Positions 1 through 5,246 of a stretch of 8,184 bases of DNA are shown here, one piece after another. Numbering within the stretch: position 1 is the first letter of the stretch; each line of letters opens with the position of its first letter. Made by a program: the position numbers and the translations under genes. This DNA comes from Eubacteriales bacterium (GTDB taxonomy: Bacteria; Bacillota; Clostridia; Peptostreptococcales; Anaerovoracaceae): assembly GCA_028680875.1 (NCBI GenBank), contig JAQUJQ010000057.1:1-8184 (forward strand), read 5' to 3'. The notes under the pieces are model-generated. The model had not been told where the DNA came from. It worked only from the letters and a program-made list of their open reading frames with translations, and ran no database searches.

Positions 1-2458
1 GAATAATACGCACAGGGTTCCAATGGATATCATAGTTAATTAAATAATCACAATCCTGCAAGTTTTGTCCTTCTGAAATACAGTCAGTAGCAATGATTAT
101 ATCAATATTATCTGTTGCTTCTGGGAATATCTTTTCACACTCTTTGGAAACAGGTGAGAAGAGTGTTAGAACAGTATTTAAGTCCGATATTCTAATGCTC
201 CGTTTTTGGTCTTTGTTAATTGGTAGTGTAGAGCGATTTTCTCCACTACCCGTTACCAATGCTGAGCATATCCCATGCTGTTTTAAATCATCTGCAATAT
301 TTTCATACAGGTATTTTGCTGTATCGGCAAAAGCTGTAAATACAAGTATTTTCTTATTACCAGTGTTGATTTGATTTTGGAATTTATTTTTCATCAATTC
401 CTTCAATTTCAATAACTTGGCATCTCGGTCTGATGTTACATTTATTGCTTCAAGATATATTGTTTCAAGCTTGTCCTTGTCAGCTAAAAGGTCTTGCTTC
501 CATTTGATTAAGTCCATATCCTGCAATAACACCTTAACATTGTTACCAAACATCAAATTATCAAATTCAGGATCATCAATATCTATATCGTTGATGTCCG
601 CTTCAACATCATAATCGAATTGGTGCTGTTCTATCATTTCCAGTGTTTTATTTATTTTTTGAAGAATTTTATCAACCGTTAATGCAAATGAGTTTATTGA
701 GCTTTCCATTCTCTTTAATAAACCTACCCGCACTAACCCAACCAAACTTTGCTCTCTGTCTACTTGCTTAAATATGCTATTGTTTACTCCGACTCTCATA
801 TCATATTTTTGTTCATACGAATACCGCTTTTCAGGTAATACATATCCGAGAGGGGAATAGACACCAAGCGTAAGTTTTTTAATGAGTTTGTTAATATTTC
901 CAATTGGTGGAAACTGACCCTTTGTATCTATCTCTGGGTATATATTCATAGGTGGCAGTCTTGTCGGGAATTTGCCTATCTCATCCATATTGTAGTACTT
1001 CTGAATATGCTTTCTTGAACGAGCAATGGTTATGGTGTCAAGGAGCTTGAAGTAGTCTAAACTCATCATATTGACAAAGGTTTCAGTAGTTCTTTCACCA
1101 TCGGGAAGTACAGACCATTTATTGAATACAGCTTGAGCTTGTCTTAATATTAGCTCTAAATTGTTTAATCCTACCCCTGCAAAAGCATCATTTTTACCTT
1201 CTGTTATAAAGGCAATCTGGTTCTTTATATCATTCATTTTATTATTTACTGGGGTTGCTGATAGCATTAAAACCTTTGTTTTTACCCCTGACTTTATTAT
1301 GTCGTTCATCATTCTTTCATATCTGGTAACTCTACCTTTTACAGGTGGATTATTCCTGAAGTTATGGCTTTCATCAATGACTACCAAATCATAATTTGAC
1401 CAGTTTACAGTAGAAAGGTTGATTATGCCAGACATACCTGATGTTCTGCTTAAGTCAGTATGGAATAGGACATCAAAATTGAACCTATCCTGAACAAAAA
1501 TATTTCTCTTATCATTTTGTGTATAAATTGTCCAGTTTTCGCCTAATTTTTTTGGTACCAAAACAAGAACCCTATCATTCCTGAGCTCATAATACTTAAT
1601 CACGGCTAAAGCAGTAAAAGTCTTGCCTAATCCCACACTATCAGCAATGATGCAACCATTGTATTTCTCGATTTTATCTATTGCACCCAATACTCCATCT
1701 TTTTGGAACTTATATAGCTTGTTCCAAATTAAGGTTTCTTTAAATCCTGTTTTGCTCTTTACAATATTATCTTCTGTAAGCTCATCAAGGTAATTATTGA
1801 AAATATTATAAAGAGTCACAAAATAAATGAATTCCGGCGTATTCTCTTTATATAATACCTGCATCTGGTCAAGGACCTTCTGTTTGACATCTTCAACTGT
1901 GGCAGAATCATTCCAAAGGTCATTAAAAGCCTGAAGGAACCCAATGGTGTATTCATTACCATACAAGCACATATTGCTGTCTAATCTGTTAGAAGAAGTG
2001 ATGCCCAATCCATCGGATGTAAAATCCACTGTGCCATTGATTGATAAATTTTCTTTGTCATTTTCTATGTATACCAGTCTTGGCTGAGCTGGATTTGATT
2101 TTTTTAATGATTTGATCTCTGCTTTTTCCGAAAGCCATTTAGCACATTCTTTGGCTATTGCAGCTTGTTTCATTTCATTTCTTAACTTTATTTCAAACTC
2201 ATTACCTGATAACTTTTTCCCGTTTGTATGCTCAATGTAAAACTCCCGTATTAATTCTCTATCTTTCTTGACAAAAGTTGGCTCTGTAAAGATAAACCGC
2301 ATATTATCAATCTTACTCAACTCTTTTTTTAGTTCAGCATAGGCATATATTGTAAAATAGGCTGATATTACTGATAGCCTTGAACCTTTCCTCAGTTCAG
2401 ACTTTAATTCATCCACGACTTTATTTTTCTTATTATCTAATACCTTAGGAGCTCTCAC
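1..2458 (-). CDS. PLD-like/SNF2-type superfamily 2 helicase, C-terminus cut by window edge
   Basis: The minus strand is open for 819 codons from a GTG at 2458 to the window edge. The codon just before the GTG is an in-frame TAA, so this is the first possible start; GGTGGTG lies six bases upstream as a weak RBS. Residues about 1-200 resemble the PLD-like domain found at the front of such helicases (strand RLSVISAYFTIYAY near 27-40; NGTVDFTSDGLG at 141-152). SF2 motifs follow in order: LYKFQKDGV (Q252), Walker A GLGKT with K279, Walker B DESH 362-365, SATP 400-403, LVFTAF near 707, ATDCISEGQNL from 790, then WNPVR 813-817, where motif VI is interrupted by the edge. Family knowledge: ATP-driven DNA translocase or remodeller, often in restriction or defence islands. 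The usual HxK catalytic pair of PLD nucleases is not evident near residues 128-135 (LVYIEND). It probably forms an operon with the small regulator 24 nt upstream. Function beyond ATP-dependent DNA work is inference. Confidence 0.9.
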   Translation of the reverse strand, partial: MRAPKVLDNKKNKVVDELKSELRKGSRLSVISAYFTIYAYAELKKELSKIDNMRFIFTEPTFVKKDRELIREFYIEHTNGKKLSGNEFEIKLRNEMKQAAIAKECAKWLSEKAEIKSLKKSNPAQPRLVYIENDKENLSINGTVDFTSDGLGITSSNRLDSNMCLYGNEYTIGFLQAFNDLWNDSATVEDVKQKVLDQMQVLYKENTPEFIYFVTLYNIFNNYLDELTEDNIVKSKTGFKETLIWNKLYKFQKDGVLGAIDKIEKYNGCIIADSVGLGKTFTALAVIKYYELRNDRVLVLVPKKLGENWTIYTQNDKRNIFVQDRFNFDVLFHTDLSRTSGMSGIINLSTVNWSNYDLVVIDESHNFRNNPPVKGRVTRYERMMNDIIKSGVKTKVLMLSATPVNNKMNDIKNQIAFITEGKNDAFAGVGLNNLELILRQAQAVFNKWSVLPDGERTTETFVNMMSLDYFKLLDTITIARSRKHIQKYYNMDEIGKFPTRLPPMNIYPEIDTKGQFPPIGNINKLIKKLTLGVYSPLGYVLPEKRYSYEQKYDMRVGVNNSIFKQVDREQSLVGLVRVGLLKRMESSINSFALTVDKILQKINKTLEMIEQHQFDYDVEADINDIDIDDPEFDNLMFGNNVKVLLQDMDLIKWKQDLLADKDKLETIYLEAINVTSDRDAKLLKLKELMKNKFQNQINTGNKKILVFTAFADTAKYLYENIADDLKQHGICSALVTGSGENRSTLPINKDQKRSIRISDLNTVLTLFSPVSKECEKIFPEATDNIDIIIATDCISEGQNLQDCDYLINYDIHWNPVRII

Positions 2459-2482
2459 TTAATACACCACCATATGTTCAAT

Positions 2483-2692
2483 CTATTTCTCATCATCTAT
2501 ATAATCAACAATATCTCCTACATTACATTTAAGTTCTTTACATATCTTCCCGAGCACTTCCATGTTTACTTTCTCATTCTTTGACAGGCGAGATAGGGTG
2601 TTAGGACTGATGCTGATCTTATCTCTTAAGTCAACTTTTTTCATATTTTTATCTATTAATAGCTTCCATAACTTGTTGTAACTAAAAGCCAT
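2483..2692 (-). CDS. Small XRE/Cro-family HTH transcriptional regulator
   Basis: A 69-residue protein that is essentially one helix-turn-helix domain of the Cro/C1 (HTH_26, YozG-like) type. The recognition-helix region is SPNTLSRLSKNE (about 29-40), followed by the typical segment EVLGKICKELKCNVGDIVDYI. Short proteins of this family bind DNA as dimers and often repress their own operon. The start at 2692 is fixed by a strong RBS (AGGAGGTG, about 2701-2708) eight bases upstream, and a TATAAT box lies 49 bases upstream. The helicase gene begins 24 nt after its stop on the same strand with no terminator between, so the two are very probably co-transcribed and this protein is the likely local regulator. 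The DNA target is unknown. Confidence 0.88.
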   Translation of the reverse strand: MAFSYNKLWKLLIDKNMKKVDLRDKISISPNTLSRLSKNEKVNMEVLGKICKELKCNVGDIVDYIDDEK

Positions 2693-2740
2693 TTAAATGC
2701 ACCTCCTAAGTATTACAATTTATGCTAAAAATAATATCAT

Positions 2741-2776
2741 ATTATACTGTTTTATTCAATACTTTTGGTATACTTT
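2741..2776 (-). promoter_or_regulatory. Promoter of the XRE-helicase operon with possible operator repeats
   Basis: On the minus strand a perfect TATAAT -10 box lies at 2746-2741. At 17-18 bp spacing there is only a poor -35 match (near ACCAAA). The -35 area instead carries a direct repeat, ATACTTT on the plus strand at 2759-2765 and 2770-2776, spaced 11 bp (one helical turn). This would suit a small HTH dimer. The promoter call rests on the -10 box and the position upstream of an RBS; the operator role is inference. Confidence 0.5.
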
Positions 2777-2792
2777 GAGGGATTTTAGATAT

Positions 2793-2819
2793 TAAAAAGG
2801 CAGTGCTTTTGACACTACC
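2793..2819 (-). terminator. Rho-independent terminator, minus strand
   Basis: Read on the minus strand, GGTAGTG and CACTGCC form a 7-bp stem (one G-T pair) that can extend by one wobble pair around a CAAAA loop, followed directly by TTTTTAAT. It ends transcription arriving from the right, just after the stop codon of the decayed gene at 2835-3010, and insulates the XRE-helicase operon promoter. Confidence 0.72.
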
Positions 2820-2834
2820 ACTATTATAAATAAT

Positions 2835-3010
2835 CTATTCATCCTTTCCTGTCCCATACTGGTCAAATGCCACATGGTTTAACATATTTACAGAATCCTG
2901 TACCTCTGAGTAGTTAATCGTGTTATGGCGGCCCATGACCCATAACTCTTGTTATATTACTATTTGGATCAAATACCTTTCTCATGCTTTTGCGTATCCT
3001 AATACGATAT
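2835..3010 (-). pseudogene. C-terminal remnant of an unidentified protein, frameshifted by a 7-bp duplication
   Basis: The minus strand ends in a coherent stretch, MGRHNTINYSEVQDSVNMLN... to GKDE, with a stop at 2835-2837. Upstream, a different frame reads RKSMRKVFDPNSNITRVMG and then breaks. The switch occurs at a near-tandem duplication (ATGGGTC then ATGGGCC, around 2925-2940); removing seven bases joins both parts into one reading frame ending about 55 codons later. Further upstream the overlapping frame also reads a hydrophobic stretch (FWVGVLYIVLGYAK), so a second shift is possible. No start codon or RBS is visible and the remnant is followed by a terminator. I do not recognise the family. 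Confidence 0.5.
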
Positions 3011-3027
3011 AAAGGACACCCACCCAG

Positions 3028-3292
3028 AAATTAGGGATAGCCTTTTGTATTGGCTTAAAGAAAGAGACACAGATCCTATCTCATATTCTAAAGCATAACG
3101 GCTTTCAGGTGGAATCGGTGGTATGTAAGAATGGGCATATTCCCAAGGAGTTCCTCGGTGTCACCGAGGAAGAGAAAATTGAGCCTGAGACTTACGAAAC
3201 CATGTGCAATCCAATAGGCCAAGCCCTGTTTTTAAATAAAGGCTGCTATCTATTTATCCGATAGTTACTACAAAGAGAAACTGTATAAATAG
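3028..3292 (+). pseudogene. DUF1847-family protein fragment with internal deletion
   Basis: The plus strand reads KLGIAFCIGLKKETQ, then VVCKNGHIPKEFLG and ETMCNPIGQALFLNK, up to about 3240. This is the conserved core of DUF1847 proteins, cysteine-containing clostridial proteins of unknown role. The reading then jumps: from 3242 another frame gives AAIYLSDSYYKEKLYK and a stop at 3290-3292, which matches how these proteins end. The segment normally between, roughly 40 residues around the GTDLN...GHDSLF region, is missing, and the N-terminal metal-binding part is absent (an in-frame TAA sits at 3010-3012). It is therefore a 5'-truncated, internally deleted and frameshifted relic. Family assignment is from memory of the conserved core. 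Confidence 0.72.
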
Positions 3293-3295
3293 ACA

Positions 3296-3335
3296 ACATT
3301 TATTTTTTCTCTTTGTTCATTTTGGATCATCAATG
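3296..3335. repeat. 40-bp direct repeat, copy 1
   Basis: This stretch, ACATTTATTTTTT through GGATCATCAATG, matches 4697-4736 in the same orientation with 38 of 40 bases identical. Similarity stops abruptly at both ends. Together the copies bracket the segment 3336-4696, which holds the sigma factor gene and the REP-associated transposase tail. On the minus strand both copies read IDDPK..TK.KNKC; copy 1 has a stop codon inside. Confidence 0.8.
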
Positions 3336-3385
3336 GCTGATTTCGGGCAAACATGCTGACAAATTCCGCACCCGTTTGGTGTACC
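3332..3385 (-). pseudogene. Possible ferredoxin-type 4Fe-4S fragment
   Basis: The minus strand reads GTPNGCGICQHVCPKSAI, which carries C-x2-C-x3-C-P followed by the usual small-residue/Ala-Ile of bacterial ferredoxin clusters. The first of the four expected cysteines is replaced by proline, a stop lies just upstream, and the frame runs into the 40-bp repeat where another stop appears. It covers less than 20 codons, so it is at best a relic; coincidence cannot be excluded. Confidence 0.35.
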
Positions 3386-3407
3386 CTAATGTGGGAACAC
3401 GTGTTGT

Positions 3408-3425
3408 AAAAAGTGTCTGACACCC
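3408..3425 (-). terminator. Weak intrinsic terminator or REP-like palindrome after the sigma gene
   Basis: On the minus strand GGGTGTCAGACAC is followed by TTTTT, 32 bases after the sigma factor stop codon. The stem is only four or five base pairs with a very short loop, so termination would be inefficient. Plus-strand AACACGTGTT (3396-3405) is a further perfect 10-bp palindrome beside it. The GTGTC/GACAC core may instead be a mobile-element end. Confidence 0.35.
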
Positions 3426-3456
3426 AAGTAGCTCCTCTTCCGTTTTGACAATGACT

Positions 3457-4356
3457 CTACACAACAAAATCTCTTAAATATTTGCTGTGGTTTGTACGCC
3501 GGAGCTTTTGCAGTGCTTTCCCCTCTATCTGGCGGATTCGTTCACGGGTAACTCCAAAATAGTTTCCAACCTGCTCAAGGGTATGTGGCTGTCCATGATT
3601 AAGGCCGAAGCGCATTTCCAATACCTTTCGCTCTCGTTCATTTAACAGTGCCAATTGTTTTTTGATCTCCATCTGCAAAGAAGAGTCTACTGCGGCTTCA
3701 TCCGGAGAAACCATATCTTCATCTTCAATAAAATCTCCAAGACAAGCAAAACCCTCATCTCCAATGGGCGTTTCCAAAGAAATCGCATGTTTCGCAATAC
3801 GAAACGCCTGCTCAACAGTCTTTTCAGAGATTTCAAGCTCCTGCGCCAACTGTTTTATGTCAGGCACAAAGCCATATTCCTGATCCATCCTTTGAGCAGT
3901 TTTCATTACTTTACGAACGGTATCACCCATATGTACAGGAAGGCGGATTGTGCGGTCTGTATCAGCAATCCCACGCGTAATGGCTTGCCGAATCCACCAT
4001 GTGGCATAAGTAGAGAAACGGAATCCCTTTTCATATTCAAATCGTTCCACTGCCTTTATCAATCCCAAATTTCCCTCCTGGACTAAGTCTAAAAAAGATA
4101 GGAAGTGCCTGTTCGTATATTTTTTTGCGATGCTGATTACGAGACGAAGATTGGAACAAATTAGTATATTTTTTGCATCCTGATCCCCGTCTTTAATTTT
4201 TTTTGCTAATTCTATTTCTTGTTCTGCGTTCAAAAGCGGGGCTTCGCTGGCAGCAGCCAAATATTCTTTTACAGAATCAAGCCTAGACGAAGATAATTTG
4301 TTTTCGCTTTCCTGTTTTTTAGATATAATTTCATTATTCAAATAACTGATTTCCAT
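3457..4356 (-). CDS. Group 2 (RpoD/SigA-like) sigma-70 factor
   Basis: A 299-residue sigma-70 family protein that directs RNA polymerase core to promoters. Domains in order: a short N-terminus without region 1.1; region 1.2 (about 26-60); region 2 (about 65-135) with the melting and -10 recognition helix FSTYATWWIRQAITRG (114-129); region 3 (about 145-215); region 4 (about 228-286) with the -35 recognition helix VTRERIRQIEGKALQKLR. Residues equivalent to E. coli sigma70 Q437/T440 (here Q124, T127) and R584/E585/R588 (R271, E272, R275) are kept, so it should read ordinary -35/-10 promoters. Region 2.4 differs from housekeeping SigA just after this (GIADTDRT instead of AIADQART). It is shorter than SigA and has no dnaG or other usual partner beside it, so I read it as a paralogue. 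The start at 4356 has AAGGAG seven bases upstream. It sits alone among transposase relics. Confidence 0.92.
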   Translation of the reverse strand: MEISYLNNEIISKKQESENKLSSSRLDSVKEYLAAASEAPLLNAEQEIELAKKIKDGDQDAKNILICSNLRLVISIAKKYTNRHFLSFLDLVQEGNLGLIKAVERFEYEKGFRFSTYATWWIRQAITRGIADTDRTIRLPVHMGDTVRKVMKTAQRMDQEYGFVPDIKQLAQELEISEKTVEQAFRIAKHAISLETPIGDEGFACLGDFIEDEDMVSPDEAAVDSSLQMEIKKQLALLNERERKVLEMRFGLNHGQPHTLEQVGNYFGVTRERIRQIEGKALQKLRRTNHSKYLRDFVV

Positions 4357-4599
4357 TCCAAATCTCCTTTTTCACCATTTTTTTCACTTCTTGGAAAGGA
4401 TATAGAAAAACCGCACCCATATTCTATCTGCAAAAATGATTGCGTTGGAATTTGAAATACGGTTGTAAGAGTATTTTAACCTAATTTTGAAAATAATGCA
4501 AACTCAATATTGACAATACTATTTATTCGGGTGTAAAATAAAATTTTATTCAGGGTGCAGGGGGGTCCCAAGGGTCCCAGGGGGGACCAGGAGGACGGT
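4357..4599. other. Non-coding gap upstream of the sigma gene
   Basis: No coding potential is seen. Apart from the sigma RBS and candidate promoter it holds the A+T palindrome at 4537-4550 and the G-rich REP-like element from about 4551. The sigma transcript would have a leader of roughly 110 nt; no known riboswitch pattern is recognised in it. Confidence 0.5.
4473..4501 (-). promoter_or_regulatory. Candidate promoter of the sigma factor gene
   Basis: On the minus strand TTGCAT (4501-4496) and TAAAAT (4478-4473) are separated by 17 bp, about 115 bases upstream of the sigma start. The -10 matches consensus at five of six positions and the -35 at three. A perfect 14-bp palindrome, AATAAAATTTTATT at 4537-4550, lies just upstream and could be a regulator site or a relic of the adjoining repeat. 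AT-richness makes chance matches likely. Confidence 0.4.
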
Positions 4600-4600
4600 T
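4551..4600. repeat. G-rich REP-like palindromic element
   Basis: The plus strand carries two GGGTCCC blocks (4563-4569 and 4572-4578) and one GGGACC (4583-4588), so either GGTCCC can pair with the final GGGACC as a hairpin; GGAGGACGGTT follows. It touches the stop codon of the REP-associated transposase tail at 4600, the position where such transposases carry their REP ends. The nearby GGACGGTTC resembles repeats common in clostridial genomes, by memory only. Confidence 0.5.
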
Positions 4601-4696
4601 CATTTGCTTCTCAATTTCCAGATAATATTAGGCGATATCCCCGTTACCCTTGATAGCTGTCTTGTTGAAACGCCTTCATGATTCAATATTTCTCTT
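4600..4696 (-). pseudogene. C-terminal tail of a REP-associated (Y1-type) transposase
   Basis: The minus strand reads REILNHEGVSTRQLSRVTG then ISPNIIWKLRSK and a stop at 4600-4602. This is a helix-turn-helix with the STRQLSR-TGIS pattern known from the end of REP-associated tyrosine transposases in Bacillota. Only about 30 codons remain: the catalytic HUH/Y1 domain is absent and the sequence runs straight into the 40-bp repeat. The adjacent palindrome supports the assignment. Confidence 0.6.
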
Positions 4697-5099
4697 ACAT
4701 TTATTTTTTATCTTTGTTCGTTTTGGATCATCAATGCTTTTTGCATTTTTTCTTTCAAAAAAAATATTATCCTTGATTCGCTTCTCTGATAATAACTTTC
4801 TTATCGTTTCTCTTTGCTCTTTATCTTTTACCTTTCTTGTGATCTCACGGTTCTTGTGAAAAGGATCCAACTGAAAGTGCGTATCCAGATCCGCAATCCC
4901 TGATTTAATCCAGGCTCCTCCATCACCATTCGGAATCCTCATCGTGATTTCATCGGTAGCAAATACTGCTGCGATGGCTCCTTCTTTTTTTCTCTGGAAT
5001 TCTTTCGTATCGTCAAACCCGCATACCATAACCTTATTCCTAAGAACATAGCGGTTTTTATCTTCTGTCACCCACCCATCATAGGCAGTAGCCATAGTC
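4676..5099 (-). pseudogene. ISLre2-family (UPF0236) transposase, internal fragment
   Basis: The open frame at 4676-5116 contains the ISLre2 core in order: AYDGWVTEDKNRYVLRNK, VMVCGFDDTKEFQRKKEG, a TDEITMRIPNGDGGAWI segment and FQLDPFHKNREI. Acidic residues such as the Asp of NGDGGAWI belong to the probable catalytic region, by family knowledge. Full-length ISLre2 transposases are several hundred residues. Here the N-terminal part is missing, so the apparent ATG start at 5116 is fortuitous and overlaps the small ORF ending at 5100. The C-terminal part is missing too, ending in the 40-bp repeat and then about seven unrelated codons. Not functional. It is inserted directly behind the ATPase transcription unit in the same orientation, so it may be transcribed by read-through. 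Confidence 0.85.
4697..4736. repeat. 40-bp direct repeat, copy 2
   Basis: Matches 3296-3335 at 38 of 40 positions, same orientation. Here the repeat lies at the end of the ISLre2 transposase remnant and codes for IDDPKRTKIKNKC without a stop. Beyond it toward lower coordinates the sequence changes at once to the REP-associated transposase tail, so a recombination junction lies at about 4696/4697. Confidence 0.8.
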
Positions 5100-5186
5100 T
5101 TAATTAAACAAAGCAAGAAGAAACATGATTACAAGTGCGATAATCTCAATCATGATTCCAACCTTTGCTCCCTTATTAATATTCAT
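5100..5186 (-). CDS. 28-residue single-pass membrane microprotein
   Basis: A complete ORF of 28 codons begins with MNINKGAKVG and continues as one hydrophobic helix (about residues 9-27, containing IMIEIIALVIM, with a glutamate at 15) before a TAA. GGGAG at 5202-5198 is an acceptable RBS with 11-nt spacing. The ORF starts 60 bases after the ATPase stop on the same strand with no terminator between, so it is probably in the same transcript. The basic N-terminus before the helix suggests the N-terminus inside the cell. Small single-helix partners of P-type pumps are known (KdpF in bacteria, phospholamban and sarcolipin in animals); a similar role is inference from size, topology and position. 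The ISLre2 fragment begins right at its end, so its own C-terminus could have been altered by that event. Confidence 0.55.
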   Translation of the reverse strand: MNINKGAKVGIMIEIIALVIMFLLALFN

Positions 5187-5246
5187 AGTTTCTTTTTCTC
5201 CCAATTATGGGAAGACAGATGATCCATTCGGCAGATCACTATAGGT

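Noticed and set aside
93..1394. Plus-strand ORFs at 93-374, 417-614 and 1161-1394
   Set aside because: They are antisense to the helicase, which is open on the minus strand over the whole stretch and carries ordered SF2 motifs.
3655..4086. Plus-strand ORFs of 143 and 73 codons
   Set aside because: Antisense shadows of the sigma factor gene, which has full sigma-70 domains and its own RBS.
4676..5116. Intact 146-residue gene
   Set aside because: The protein is an internal ISLre2 transposase piece without its normal ends; the apparent start overlaps the end of the upstream small ORF.
5117..5246. Terminator between the ATPase and the microprotein (CCCA-TAAT-TGGG hairpin near 5201-5212)
   Set aside because: The stem is only four base pairs and no T tract follows on the minus strand, so read-through into the small ORF is expected.
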